Shown here: positions 33,462-42,488 of the stretch, in pieces
Layout: each line of letters starts with the position of its first letter
How positions within the stretch are numbered: position 1 is the first letter of the stretch
NCBI RefSeq assembly: GCF_004348995.1
Contig: NZ_SMKQ01000018.1
Span: forward strand, 1 to 64,000
Length of the DNA: 64,000 bases
Reading direction: 5' to 3'
Source: Nonomuraea terrae
GTDB lineage: Bacteria; Actinomycetota; Actinomycetes; Streptosporangiales; Streptosporangiaceae
Made by a program: the position numbers and the translations under genes
Notes under the pieces: generated by a model
Told to the model about the DNA's origin: nothing
Database searches by the model: none
What the model saw: only the letters and a program-made list of their open reading frames with translations

Positions 33462-33792
33462 GACGCGGGAGCCTACAGCAGCACTAAAACGCTTGACTTA
33501 GAGCGTGGCTGTGTGCCTGTTGGCCGGACGTGGCCGGAGAGGCTCGACCGAAAGCGTTCCCTGCCGGGGCCGGAGCGCGAGTCCGCGTTCTGGTGACCGT
33601 CGACCGCCTACGGGTTAGCCGCCATTCACCGACATCGTCTCTCTTGACTCTGATGACAGAGTTCTGACCACCCAAGAAATCGGACCTGATGTCTCAATTT
33701 TTCTCAATGACACTAATAGTCACAAAGTTTAAAAATTGTCACTACCATCTCACCTCGTGCCCAACGAGCATCACCACACCGAGCCGCTGCCT
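33462..33792. other. AT-rich gap, probable divergent promoter region
   Basis: 331 bp without a gene. 33640-33750 is markedly AT-rich for this window (for example CACAAAGTTTAAAAATTG near 33720), as expected of promoters or a silenced insertion junction. No palindromic operator stands out. Confidence 0.4.
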
Positions 33793-34377
33793 ATGATCGC
33801 CTTCGAGCCGCAGTCCACGGCGGTCTCCGTGGACCAGAGCGGCCGTCGCCGGCGGCTCATCATCCTTGGTTCGATCGCCGGGACTCTGGCCTTGTTCGGG
33901 TTGCTCGTCGTCGTGGTCGGCGAGCTGTTCTCCAACACGGCGCAGTCCGTGAGCGGCCGGCCCGGGAACCAGCCCGGCGGCCCGGCCACCACGGCTTCGC
34001 CCGACCGTTCGAGCCCCACACCGACGCGCCGTACCACGCAGCCGAGCCGGCCGCCGATGGCGACGCGAACCCTTGTCCCCTCGCCCTCCCCCACCGCCGA
34101 TCGGCGCAGAAGCAGCACGGCCCAGCCGACACGGGCACAGACCCAGCGGGATCCCGTGCAGACGCGCACCAGAGCACCCGGGGAAAGTCCGAAGTCCGAG
34201 CAGCCGATCGCGGACCCCCGTGGCACGACGAGCGCGGAACCGAGCAGAGAGCCGACCCGCGGCGAGAGCACCGCATCCGCGCCCACCGCCGAGCCGGCGC
34301 CGACGCGGAGGGACAGGCCCGGACGCGGCATTCCGCCGGGACACGACCCGAACAGACAGAAGGGGCCGAATCGTTGA
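33793..34377 (+). CDS. Single-pass membrane protein with a Pro/Thr/Arg-rich tail
   Basis: 194 residues from ATG 33793; in-frame GTG 33757 and TTG 33736 are alternatives and none has a good ribosome binding site. RRRR precedes one membrane segment (LIILGSIAGTLALFGLLVVV), giving an inside-N topology with a disordered extracellular tail rich in Pro, Thr, Ser, Arg. No enzymatic domain. Such proteins often serve as cell-wall-spanning anchors; function unknown. Confidence 0.55.
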   Translation: MIAFEPQSTAVSVDQSGRRRRLIILGSIAGTLALFGLLVVVVGELFSNTAQSVSGRPGNQPGGPATTASPDRSSPTPTRRTTQPSRPPMATRTLVPSPSPTADRRRSSTAQPTRAQTQRDPVQTRTRAPGESPKSEQPIADPRGTTSAEPSREPTRGESTASAPTAEPAPTRRDRPGRGIPPGHDPNRQKGPNR

Positions 34378-34553
34378 GCCATCCCGCCGACCAGGCCAGA
34401 CCACCGATTCCGGCCTGGCAAGACTCCTGCGTCGTCATGGTGATCCAGTCGGTGGCCATGGCGATCCTCGGCGTGCGACCGCGCCGGCACACGATCAACC
34501 GTCAGCGCACGTTCACCGCGCCGGGCACGCACGCCAGGCCCGCCGGCCCGTGA
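34374..34553 (+). CDS. Possible small protein (59 aa)
   Basis: TTG 34374 overlaps the previous stop (TTGA). The product reads LSHPADQARPPIPAWQDSCV, VMVIQSVAMAILGVRPRRHT and ends HARPAGP. A hydrophobic middle suggests a small membrane peptide. It is followed by a strong terminator hairpin 18 bp downstream, which supports transcription through it, but the start is weak and it may be non-coding. Confidence 0.3.
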   Translation: MSHPADQARPPIPAWQDSCVVMVIQSVAMAILGVRPRRHTINRQRTFTAPGTHARPAGP

Positions 34554-34570
34554 GCGGCAGGCTGCTCGCC

Positions 34571-34601
34571 GACGTGGTGGGAGCGCGCCTCCCACCACGT
34601 C
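34571..34601. terminator. Bidirectional hairpin terminator
   Basis: Perfect 13-bp stem, GACGTGGTGGGAG (34571-34583) and CTCCCACCACGTC (34589-34601), with a 5-base loop, between convergent genes (plus frame ending 34553, DUF4383 gene ending 34614). There is no U-run, as is common for actinomycete terminators. Confidence 0.8.
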
Positions 34602-34613
34602 CCCGGACGCTCG

Positions 34614-35060
34614 CTAGAGCGCGGCGTGCGTACGCCGCCGGGCCAGCAGGGCTCCGAGCGCGATCATCACGACGCCCAGCACCAGGTGCAGCCAGTTGTC
34701 AGCCGTGTTGAACGGGGCGACGTTGGCCGCGCTGCCGTGCGGGACGAACAGTCCGTAGAGCCAGAGCACCAGGTAGATGATGCCGCCGACGATCAGGAAA
34801 CCGCGCGCCCCCGCCCACGTCCTGGCCAGGAGGACGCCGGCGACCCCGAACACCAGGTGAACGATGTTGTGCAGAATCGACACCTGGAACAGGCCCAGCA
34901 GCATCGCGCCCGACTCGTGGCCGGCGAACTGCATCTGGCCGTAGTTCGTGGTGATGCCCGGGATGAACCCGAGAATACCGATCAGCAGGAACACGGCACC
35001 GACGACGAGCGCCGCCAGTTGAACCGTGCTCTTGGTGGCGGAGGAAAGAACGCCGCTCAT
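34614..35060 (-). CDS. DUF4383 domain membrane protein
   Basis: 148 residues, four membrane helices: LAALVVGAVFLLIGILGFIP, LFQVSILHNIVHLVFGVAGV, FLIVGGIIYLVLWLYGLF and HLVLGVVMIALGALLA. The conserved H-N-x-V-H-L-x-x-G motif after helix 1 and the PFNTADNWLHL loop define DUF4383. Function unknown; such genes are frequent in actinomycetes as stress-induced small membrane proteins. Confidence 0.88.
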   Translation of the reverse strand: MSGVLSSATKSTVQLAALVVGAVFLLIGILGFIPGITTNYGQMQFAGHESGAMLLGLFQVSILHNIVHLVFGVAGVLLARTWAGARGFLIVGGIIYLVLWLYGLFVPHGSAANVAPFNTADNWLHLVLGVVMIALGALLARRRTHAAL

Positions 35061-35145
35061 GGCGCCTCCCTTGTCGTACCGGTCATAACCACCTGCGCCT
35101 ACCCCCCAGGCGGGCCATCACGCACGCCGCGACCTGCGGAAATCC

Positions 35146-35391
35146 TTATTCGAAATCGTCCGGGTTCAGCTCCTTGATCCGGATGCACGGGTCCTCGTCG
35201 TAGCGGCTGCGCCCTTCGGTGTCGTCGCCCTCCTCGAATCCGGGCGTCGCGCCGGGTGTCACGCCCGCAGGGCGTCTCGACACCTCCGCCTCGGTCGGGG
35301 TCAGGGGCGTACGCGTCGCTTCCTCGGCGCTCCCCCGCTCGACGTGTTGTCCGGCCGCTTTCACGGACGTTGCCTTTTCCTGCTTGCTCAT
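35146..35391 (-). CDS. Small acidic hypothetical protein (81 aa)
   Basis: ATG 35391 preceded by GGGAGGCACG. The product starts MSKQEKATSVKAAGQHVERG and ends GRSRYDEDPCIRIKELNPDD-FE; it is hydrophilic, probably disordered, with no domain. The same frame stays open far upstream, but only opposite the SDR and helicase genes, which is a codon-bias artefact. Confidence 0.5.
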   Translation of the reverse strand: MSKQEKATSVKAAGQHVERGSAEEATRTPLTPTEAEVSRRPAGVTPGATPGFEEGDDTEGRSRYDEDPCIRIKELNPDDFE

Positions 35392-35523
35392 CGTGCCTCC
35401 CCCAACCGGCGCCCGGGACGCCGTCCGAGGCCGTCGTTCACCTCGTCCAGTCCCTCCTGCCCACCTGGCCCCGTCTTCATGCGGATCGTTTAGCCGCAGG
35501 TCACGGGGTAGGTCTCGGCTCTC

Positions 35524-36501
35524 ATGAGACTCAACGACAAGGTCGTCGTGATCACGGGCGCCTCCAGCGGGATCGGCCGGGCCACGGCGCTCGCGTTCGC
35601 CGCCAAGGGGGCCGCGGTGGTGCTCGGGGCGCGCGGGCACGAGGCCCTGGAGGAGACCGTACGGGAGTGCGTGCGGCGTGGCGGGCGGGCGGTCGCGGTG
35701 CCGACCGACGTGAGCGACGCGCACGCCGTGCAGCGCCTGGCGGGACAGGCGGCGGCCCGCTTCAGTGGCGTCGACGTGTGGGTCAACTGCGCCGCCGTCA
35801 CGCTGTTCGGGCCGTTCGACCAGGTGCCGCTGGAGGACTTCCGCCGGGTGCTGGACGTCAACATCATGGGGTACGTCCACGGAGCCCGCGCGGCGCTGCC
35901 CCACCTGCGTCACCGGGGCGGGGGCATCCTGGTGAACGTGTCGTCGATCGCCGGGGCGGTGGCCCAGCCGTACGCGCACGCGTACACGATGTCGAAGCAC
36001 GCGATTCAGGCGCTCGGCTCGAGTCTCCGCCAGGAGCTGCGGCTGCAAGGGGCGGACGGAGTCGGCGGCGTGAAGGTGTGCACGGTGATGCCGGCCGTCA
36101 TCGACACGCCGCTGTTCCAGCACGCGGCCAACCGGACGGGACGCCAGGTGCGGGCGATGCCGCCGGTGTACTCGGCCGAGCGGGTGGCCCGCGCCGTCGT
36201 CGGCCTCGTACGCCGGCCGCGCCGTGAGGTCGTCGTCGGGCCGATGGGCCGTTTCCTGGTCGCGCAGGCGAGGCTGGCGCCGGGCCTGACGGAGAAGATG
36301 ATGGCCGGCCAGGTCGAGCGGTCCCACCTGGCGCACGAGGAGCCGGCCGAGGCGACGCACGGCAACCTGTACGAGCCTGCTCCTGGTCCCGGCTCGGTGC
36401 GCGGGGGCTGGCACGGCAGGCGCAAGACCGCCGTGCGCCGGGCCCTGGCCGCGGCGGCCGTCGTCGGCACGGTGACCGCCGCCCGCCGCGTCCTGCGCTG
36501 A
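35524..36501 (+). CDS. SDR family oxidoreductase with C-terminal extension
   Basis: 325 residues. Cofactor motif TGASSGIGR, NCAAVT in place of NNAG, active-site Ser in VNVSSIAG, YTMSKHAIQ. It matches the long SDR group with a hydrophobic/basic tail (here RRALAAAAVVGTVTAARRVL), which probably attaches it to membranes. The substrate is unknown. The helicase gene starts 3 bp downstream. Confidence 0.9.
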   Translation: MRLNDKVVVITGASSGIGRATALAFAAKGAAVVLGARGHEALEETVRECVRRGGRAVAVPTDVSDAHAVQRLAGQAAARFSGVDVWVNCAAVTLFGPFDQVPLEDFRRVLDVNIMGYVHGARAALPHLRHRGGGILVNVSSIAGAVAQPYAHAYTMSKHAIQALGSSLRQELRLQGADGVGGVKVCTVMPAVIDTPLFQHAANRTGRQVRAMPPVYSAERVARAVVGLVRRPRREVVVGPMGRFLVAQARLAPGLTEKMMAGQVERSHLAHEEPAEATHGNLYEPAPGPGSVRGGWHGRRKTAVRRALAAAAVVGTVTAARRVLR

Positions 36502-36504
36502 CCG

Positions 36505-38131
36505 ATGCGTGATACTGCCGCGGCCTGCGAACGCACGGCGAGAGACGCCCTCGGCCTGACCGAGCTGCGGCCCGGCCAGCTGACCGCGATGACGGCACTG
36601 GCCGAGGGACGCGACGCGCTGGTGGTGATGCCGACGGGCGGCGGCAAGTCGGCGATCTACCAGGTTCCCGCCCTGCTGCTGGAGGGACCGACCCTGGTGG
36701 TCTCGCCGCTGATCGCCCTGCAGCGCGACCAGGTCGAGGCGCTGCGCGAGCGCGACGAGGACGCGGTGCGCCTGGACGCCGGCACCGCAGCGGGCACGCG
36801 GGCGGCGGCGTTCCAGTCGCTGCGTGCCGGGCGGACGGAGTTCCTGTTCTGCGCGCCGGAGCAGCTGGCCAACCCCGACGTGCTCGGCGAGCTGGCCGCC
36901 GCGCGCCCGTCGCTCATGGTGGTGGACGAGGCGCACTGCGTCTCGGCGTGGGGGCACGACTTCCGGCCCGACTACCTGCGGCTCGGCGCGGCGGCCGAGG
37001 CGCTGGAGCGGCCGGTGATCGCGGCCCTGACCGCGACCGCCGCCCCGCCGGTGCGGGCGGAGATCGCCGAGCGGCTGGGGCTGCGCGATCCGCTGGAGGT
37101 CGTCCAGGGGTTCGACCGGCCGAACATCCGGCTGGAGGTGCGCCGGGCGCTGGACGACCCCGCCGGCGACATCGTCGCCGGCGTCGCGGCCGAGCGGGGG
37201 CCGGGGATCGTCTACACGGCCGTGCGCAGGCAGACGACCCGGCTGAGCGGGCTGCTCGGCGAGCGGGGCGTGCGGGGCGGCGGCGTACCACGCGGGGATG
37301 CGGCGGGCCGAGCGCGACGAGGTGCACGGGCGGTTCATGGACGGGGACGTGGACGTGGTGGTGGCGACCAGCGCGTTCGGCATGGGGATCGACAAGCCGG
37401 ACGTGCGGTTCGTCTACCACGCGCAGACGCCGGGATCGCCGGACGCGTACTACCAGGAGATCGGCCGGGCGGGCCGCGACGGCGAGCCGGCCGGCGCGGT
37501 GCTGTTCTACCGGCAGGAGGACCTGGGGCTGCAGCGTTACTTCACCGGCGGCGCGCCCGACGAGGAGACGCTGGCGCGGGTGGCCGAGGCGGTGGCGGCC
37601 TGCGGGCCCGGGAGCACGCGCAAGGGGCTGGGCGAGCGTACCGGCCTGTCGGCGCGGCGGCTGACGAAGCTGCTCGACCTGCTGGAACGGGCCGGTTCCG
37701 TACGGCTGGGCGCGCGGCGGATCGACCCCGCACCCGGCGCTCCGGACCCGCGGGAGGCGGCCGGGATCGCCCGTGAGCTGGCCGAGCGCCGCCGGGACGT
37801 CGAACGTACCCGGCTGGAGATGATGCGCCGCTACGCCGAGACGGCCGACTGCCGGCGTCGTTTCCTGCTGGGGTACTTCGGCGAGGAGCTCGCGGAGCCG
37901 TGCGGCAACTGCGACACCTGCCGCGCGGGCACGGCCGAGCAGCAGCGGCGGGAGTCGGAGACGGGCCCGTTCCCGCTGCACGCCCGGGTGGAGCATCGCA
38001 GCTGGGGCGCCGGCCAGGTCATCCAGCGCGGCGAGGACCGGCTGACGGTGTTGTTCGAGGAGGCCGGCTACCGCGAGCTGCAGCTCGACACGGTGCTCGC
38101 CGAGGACCTGCTGAAGGAGCTGCCCTCCTGA
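36505..38131 (+). CDS. recQ: RecQ family ATP-dependent DNA helicase, one-base insertion
   Basis: Walker A PTGGGKS at 43-49, DEAH box in VVDEAHCVSAWGHDF, FDRPNIRLEV. After LLGERGVR an extra G in a GGGG run (37273-37276) breaks the frame; the correct continuation AAAYHAGMRRAERDEVHGRF and SAFGMGIDKPDVRFVYHAQT, QEIGRAGRDGEPAG (motif VI) is one frame on. The zinc-binding block CRRRFLLGYFGEELAEPCGN-CDTC and a C-terminal domain follow. With the base removed, 542 codons. Unwinds 3'-5' in recombination repair. Confidence 0.9.
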
Positions 38132-38134
38132 CGC

Positions 38135-38662
38135 TCAGCGCGCGGGATCTCCCGGTCGGGGTCTCCTGGGCCGCAGGGCGCGTACCTGCTGGGCGAGGCC
38201 GGCGCGGTGGAGGTTCATCGCGACCTGCACGCCGTGCCACAGGCCCTCCACCCAGCCCAGCAGCTGCGCGTGCGCGATGCGCAGCTCGGCGTGGGTCGGG
38301 CGGCCGTTCAGGGACGGGCGCAGCGCGTCCAGCTCCGCGCGCAGCTCGGGCGGCAGCACGTCGGCGATCTCCGCGCTGATCCGCTCGTACAGCGTGCCCA
38401 GGCGTTCGCGGGCCTGGTCGTCGAGGGTCATCTCGCGCAGCTCGCCGCACAGGTGCCGGACCGTCGTCGCCAGCCGGACGAGCTTGTCCTGCCGGGCCAT
38501 GGCGGCCAGCTCCGCCGCGGGCCACATCTCCTTGCGCGGCGGCGACGTGGTGTCGCCGCGCCCCTGGCCGGCCCGCTCGTCAGGCTCCTTGCCGCTGTCG
38601 ACGACGAACAGACCGGCCGGCGACCGCCTGATCCGGGGCTCGTCTGCCTGAACGCCGAACAT
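38135..38662 (-). CDS. Bacterial proteasome activator-like protein (Bpa/PafE family) lacking the C-terminal motif
   Basis: 175 residues. LREMTLDDQARERLGTLYER, LPPELRAELDALRPSLN and THAELRIAHAQLLGWVEGLW, HGVQVAMNLHRAGLAQQVRA follow the helical core of Bpa (Rv3780-like), a ring-forming ATP-independent activator of the 20S proteasome. The C-terminus is RPRRPRPGDPAR, without the GQYL-type tail that docks into the proteasome. So it is a paralogue with another role, or a partner of a full-length copy elsewhere. Confidence 0.75.
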   Translation of the reverse strand: MFGVQADEPRIRRSPAGLFVVDSGKEPDERAGQGRGDTTSPPRKEMWPAAELAAMARQDKLVRLATTVRHLCGELREMTLDDQARERLGTLYERISAEIADVLPPELRAELDALRPSLNGRPTHAELRIAHAQLLGWVEGLWHGVQVAMNLHRAGLAQQVRALRPRRPRPGDPAR

Positions 38663-38748
38663 CGTCTCTCCTTCCGCGCCGGCGGCGCCGCTCGCCGGCC
38701 TGCCCGTCCGGGGCCGGTCGGCGTCTCACCGACCGGCCGGGTGCGTCG

Positions 38749-39060
38749 TCAAACGACCCCGCCCTCGGTGTTCCACAGACCGCTGGACAGATGAACCGCG
38801 CAGGCCGCGAGCATCACGCCGATCACCATCGCGGACGCCGGCGGCGTCAGGAGACCGGCGATCAGCAGCACGCCGCCCAGCGTCTCGGTGAGCCCGGCCA
38901 GCGGCGCCGGCCGCCGCCCCGGCCGGAAGCCGGCCGAGTCGAAGAACGACGCCGTGCCCGCGAGACCGTGACCGCCGAACCAGCCGAACAGCTTCTGCAG
39001 CCCGTGACCGGCCAGCAGCGCCCCCAGCACGACGCGAAGGATGGGCGGACCGAAGTCCAT
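38749..39060 (-). CDS. DoxX family membrane protein
   Basis: 103 residues, four helices. ILRVVLGALLAGHGLQKLFG, followed by GTASFFDSAGFRPGRRPAPL and AGLTETLGGVLLIAGLLTPP, is the DoxX signature. The family is associated with thiol or quinone redox at the membrane. Stands alone between Bpa-like and the exporter. Confidence 0.88.
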   Translation of the reverse strand: MDFGPPILRVVLGALLAGHGLQKLFGWFGGHGLAGTASFFDSAGFRPGRRPAPLAGLTETLGGVLLIAGLLTPPASAMVIGVMLAACAVHLSSGLWNTEGGVV

Positions 39061-39232
39061 GCGTGTCTCCCTCGGAGCCGAAGACCTACATCGTGCATCT
39101 CCAAGATTATTAAACTTATAAGTGAAGTTGCAAGTTTTCCGCGAGTGCGCCGCGGGCGTGCGGCGGTGCGCTGAAGCGGAAGGCCGCGTCTCCGGGGCGA
39201 TACGGGGACGCGGCCTTCCGGCGTGGCGGAGA

Positions 39233-40816
39233 TCACGCGCTGGTGGACGCGGTCTCCTGCTTCGGGTTCGGCGCGGGCAGGTCGAGGCTGTCGCGCAACC
39301 GGGCGGGCTTGAGGAACGCCGCGGCCAGCAGGCCCACGACGGCGATGCCCGCCGAGATGAGGAAGATGTGGCCGGTGGCCTCGCCGTACGCGGCCCTGAC
39401 GATCTGCTTGATGGGCTCGGGCAGGGCGGCGATGTTCAGGCTGCCACTGGCCGCCGCCGCGTCCCCGGTGACCGGGATGCCGGCCTTGGCCAGGCCCGCG
39501 GCGATGTCGGAGGCGACCCGGTTGGCCAGCACGGCGCCGAGCACCGAGACGCCGACGGTGCCGCCGAGCGAGCGGAAGAACGTGATCGCGCCGCTCGCGG
39601 CGCCGATCTCACTGAGCGGGACGGTGTTCTGGATGACCAGGACGAGGTTCTGCATGGACATGCCGACTCCGATGCCGACCAGCAGCATGTACGCCGACAC
39701 CAGCACCAGAGTCGTCTCGTGGTCGATCGCGGCCAGCCCGGCGAACCCGGCCAGCAGCACGACGAGCCCGACCAGGATGTACGGCTTCGTCCGGCCGCTC
39801 CTGGAGACCATCTTGCCGCTGATGGTGGAGGACAGCAGCACGCCGATCATCATGGGGATGGTCATCAGGCCGGCGGCGGTGGGGCCGTACCCGCGGCCGA
39901 TCTGGAAGTACTGGCCGAGGAAGACGGAGCCGCCGAACATGGCCATGCCGACCGCGAGGCTGGCCAGGATGGCGAACGCCGGCGTACGGCGGCTGATGAC
40001 GTGCAGCGGCACGACGGGCTCGCGCACCTTCGACTCCACCCACGTGGCCACCGCGAGCAGCAGCAGGCCGCCGATCACCATGGCCGCGGTCTGCCAGGAC
40101 AGCCAGTCGAAGTCGTTGCCGACGAAGGTGACCCAGATGAGCAGGACGCTGACGCCGGCCGCGATGAGGGTGGCGCCCCAGTAGTCGATGCTGACGTCGG
40201 AGCGGCGCACGGTCGGCAGGTGCAGGGTCTTGGCGAGCAGCCCGAAGGCCGCGATGGTGAACGGCACGGCGATGAAGAAGCACCAGCGCCAGCCGAGCCA
40301 CGAGGTGTCGGCGATGAGCCCGCCGAGCAGCGGCCCGCCGACCGTGGCGACGGCCATGACGGCGCCGAGGTAACCGTTGTAGCGGCCGCGCTCCTTGGGC
40401 GTGATCATGGCGGCGAGCACGACCTGCGTGAGGATCTGCAGGGCGCCCATGCCCAGGCCCTGGACCGCGCGGAAGGCGATGAGCTGGCCGGTGTTCTGGG
40501 CGAAGCCGCAGGCCAGCGAGGCGACCATGAAGATCACGATGGCGATCTGGAGCAACAGCTTCTTGTCGAACAGGTCGGCGAGCTTGCCCCAGATGGGCGT
40601 GGAGGCGGTGGAGGCCAGCAGGGACGCGGTGACGACCCAGGTGTACTGGGACTGGGTCCCGTCCAGGGCACCGATGATCTGCGGCAGCGCGACCGAGACG
40701 ATCGTGGCGCTGATCATGGCGACGAACAGGACGAGCAGCAAGCCGCTGAGGGCTTCGAGGACTTGGCGGTGAGTCATCGGCTCCGCCGTGGACGGCGCTG
40801 CCGGTTGTGCGCTCAC
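39233..40816 (-). CDS. DHA2 family MFS drug exporter (EmrB/QacA type)
   Basis: 527 residues from GTG 40816 (GGAG 5 bases upstream); the ATG at 40837 is an alternative. Fourteen helices can be followed. Motifs: LFVAMISATIVSVALPQIIG (helix 1), ASTPIWGKLADLFDKKLLLQ (motif A), RAVQGLGMGALQILTQVVLA, and motif C in YLGAVMAVATVGGPLLGGLI. Proton-driven export of lipophilic drugs or metabolites is the family role. Divergent from a TetR gene, the usual repressor-exporter pair. Confidence 0.93.
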   Translation of the reverse strand: MSAQPAAPSTAEPMTHRQVLEALSGLLLVLFVAMISATIVSVALPQIIGALDGTQSQYTWVVTASLLASTASTPIWGKLADLFDKKLLLQIAIVIFMVASLACGFAQNTGQLIAFRAVQGLGMGALQILTQVVLAAMITPKERGRYNGYLGAVMAVATVGGPLLGGLIADTSWLGWRWCFFIAVPFTIAAFGLLAKTLHLPTVRRSDVSIDYWGATLIAAGVSVLLIWVTFVGNDFDWLSWQTAAMVIGGLLLLAVATWVESKVREPVVPLHVISRRTPAFAILASLAVGMAMFGGSVFLGQYFQIGRGYGPTAAGLMTIPMMIGVLLSSTISGKMVSRSGRTKPYILVGLVVLLAGFAGLAAIDHETTLVLVSAYMLLVGIGVGMSMQNLVLVIQNTVPLSEIGAASGAITFFRSLGGTVGVSVLGAVLANRVASDIAAGLAKAGIPVTGDAAAASGSLNIAALPEPIKQIVRAAYGEATGHIFLISAGIAVVGLLAAAFLKPARLRDSLDLPAPNPKQETASTSA

Positions 40817-40924
40817 GCGAACTCCGATCAGGAACAAGGGGGATGCAACCTGGACACCTTACATGCCCATGGAGCAAACTTGCGCATTGAGCATTTATTC
40901 CCATTGGGTAAGCTCGTACGCACC

Positions 40925-41509
40925 ATGAGCAGTACAGCAGGGTTGCGCGAGCGCAAAAAGGCCGAAACACGGCAGGCGGTGCACGAGGCCGCTCTCCGGC
41001 TCACCCTTGAGCACGGCTTCGACAACGTCACCGTCGAGGCGATCGCGGACGCCGCCAACATCTCCCGCCGGACGTTCTCCAACTACTTCGCCGGCAAGGA
41101 GGACGCCCTGCTCTACGGCGACGAGCAGACCCTGCACACGCTGGTGCAGCGCGTGCGCGAGCAGCCGGCCGGGCTGGCGGCGTGGCGCGCGCTGCGCGGC
41201 GCGCTGGACAGCCTCTTCGACGAGTACGGCGACGCCGACCGCGAGCTGCACCTGCGCACCCGCCTGGCCCTGCGGCACCCGTCGCTGCTGGCACGTCAGC
41301 TCGCCAGCAGGTTCCGGCTGGAGAGCGAGCTCAGCCTGGCGGTGGCCGAGCGCGAACAGGCCGGCGACGTCAGCCCCGAGATGATCACTGCCGCCTTCCT
41401 GGCCGGCCTGCGCGTGGCCACGCAGTGGTGGTGCGCCGAACACGAGACCCGCCCGCTGCGCGACCTCACCCACGAGGCCCTCGACCAGATCGTCCGCCCC
41501 TTCGACTGA
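40925..41509 (+). CDS. TetR family transcriptional regulator
   Basis: 194 residues. GLRERKKAETRQAVHEAALR, then the HTH VTVEAIADAANISRRTFSNY-FAGKEDAL, the subgroup with RRTFxNYF recognition helix. The C-terminal TetR_C_17/MftR-like domain ends WWCAEHETRPLRDLTHEALD. Likely represses itself and the divergent exporter; the 108-bp gap is AT-rich but no perfect palindrome was found in it. Confidence 0.9.
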   Translation: MSSTAGLRERKKAETRQAVHEAALRLTLEHGFDNVTVEAIADAANISRRTFSNYFAGKEDALLYGDEQTLHTLVQRVREQPAGLAAWRALRGALDSLFDEYGDADRELHLRTRLALRHPSLLARQLASRFRLESELSLAVAEREQAGDVSPEMITAAFLAGLRVATQWWCAEHETRPLRDLTHEALDQIVRPFD

Positions 41510-41516
41510 GGCACGC

Positions 41517-42119
41517 TCACATCAGTTGGTCACGTTCACCGAAGGGACTCCATTCGACGGCGACGAGTCCGCCGTACCGCTCGGCCAGTCTGCGGCGCAG
41601 CGCCTGGTCGAAGGCGTTCACCTCGACGACGACCCGGTTGAGCTCCGGGTAGATCCCCATGCCGAGCGCGGCGGGTTCGCTGATCGGCCCGTCTTTCGTC
41701 ATCACGCTCTTCAGCGCCGCCTGGCTGTTCTCGACCGGCAGGGGCACCGGTTCGATCGAGAAGGCGATCCGTCTCCCCGCGGACCAGTACGCGCCGGAGA
41801 CCGTACGGGAGGCCAGCTCGCGTCCGCGCGGGGTGACGTAGGGGACGACGAGCCGGTACGAGCCGCCGTGCGCGATGTACGGGGGAGCCAGATCGTACGG
41901 GTGCGTCTCGGCCCGCTCCTCCGCGACGATCTGCGCCCGGTTGAACGTCTCGATGCCGTCGTAGGTCCTGAGCAGCACGGGCGAGACGACCTCGTAGTAC
42001 ACCTCGACCGCGTCGTCGGCGGCCGGCTGAACGATCACCCGCCACTCGCCGGGCACGAAGGCGGGCGCCGCCGTGACGGCGTACACGGCGAGGAGAACGA
42101 AGATCGTCTTCATTCGCAT
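41517..42119 (-). CDS. Secreted or membrane-anchored hypothetical protein (200 aa)
   Basis: MRMKTIFVLLAVYAVTAAPA is a signal peptide or short anchor. The remainder (YYEVVSPVLLRTYDGIETFN, ALGMGIYPELNRVVVEVNAF, FGERDQLM) is beta-rich and has no motif I recognise. Convergent with the TetR gene, 7 bp apart. Confidence 0.6.
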   Translation of the reverse strand: MRMKTIFVLLAVYAVTAAPAFVPGEWRVIVQPAADDAVEVYYEVVSPVLLRTYDGIETFNRAQIVAEERAETHPYDLAPPYIAHGGSYRLVVPYVTPRGRELASRTVSGAYWSAGRRIAFSIEPVPLPVENSQAALKSVMTKDGPISEPAALGMGIYPELNRVVVEVNAFDQALRRRLAERYGGLVAVEWSPFGERDQLM

Positions 42120-42146
42120 GCGCGCCGAGTGTAGGCCAACCGCCGA

Positions 42147-42329
42147 TCACGGGTGCGCCAACTCCGCCGAGGTGCCGCTGTCCGCGCATTCCCGATAGCC
42201 CGAGACGGTCTCTACCCATGACACCAGACCCTCACCTTTCCCCTGGGGGTCAACGCGGATGCGGTGCAACCAACCGCCTCCGTCAGGCATCAGTTCAACC
42301 GGCTGAGGCGCAGGCTCCTTCGCAGCCAT
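42147..42329 (-). CDS. Small hypothetical protein (60 aa)
   Basis: ATG 42329 has a strong GGAGGGG site 3 bases upstream. The product MAAKEPAPQPVELMPDGGGW then LHRIRVDPQGKGEGLVSWVE is soluble, without signal or known domain. Good codon bias and ribosome binding site argue that it is real. Confidence 0.5.
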   Translation of the reverse strand: MAAKEPAPQPVELMPDGGGWLHRIRVDPQGKGEGLVSWVETVSGYRECADSGTSAELAHP

Positions 42330-42488
42330 GACCCCTCCACTGATCGAACACATATTCGAGCAGAAGAGTAGCGCGGGCCATTCCTGGATCGCTCGGCCCC
42401 GGACGGTGGCCTGATCGACCGGGTCTCCTTGCTGGGGACAGACCAAGTTCGCCGGAAATCAGCCGGCGGCCTGCTGGTGACGGCAGGA

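Noticed and set aside
35146-37395. A 749-codon open frame on the minus strand opposite the SDR and RecQ genes
   Set aside because: High-GC codon bias keeps the antisense frame open. Only its last 81 codons have a start with a ribosome site and lie outside the plus-strand genes.
40838-40924. Operator for the DHA2 exporter/TetR pair
   Set aside because: Several loose dyads (CCCATGG/CCATTGGG, GCGCATTGAGC) but none with convincing symmetry, so no site is called.
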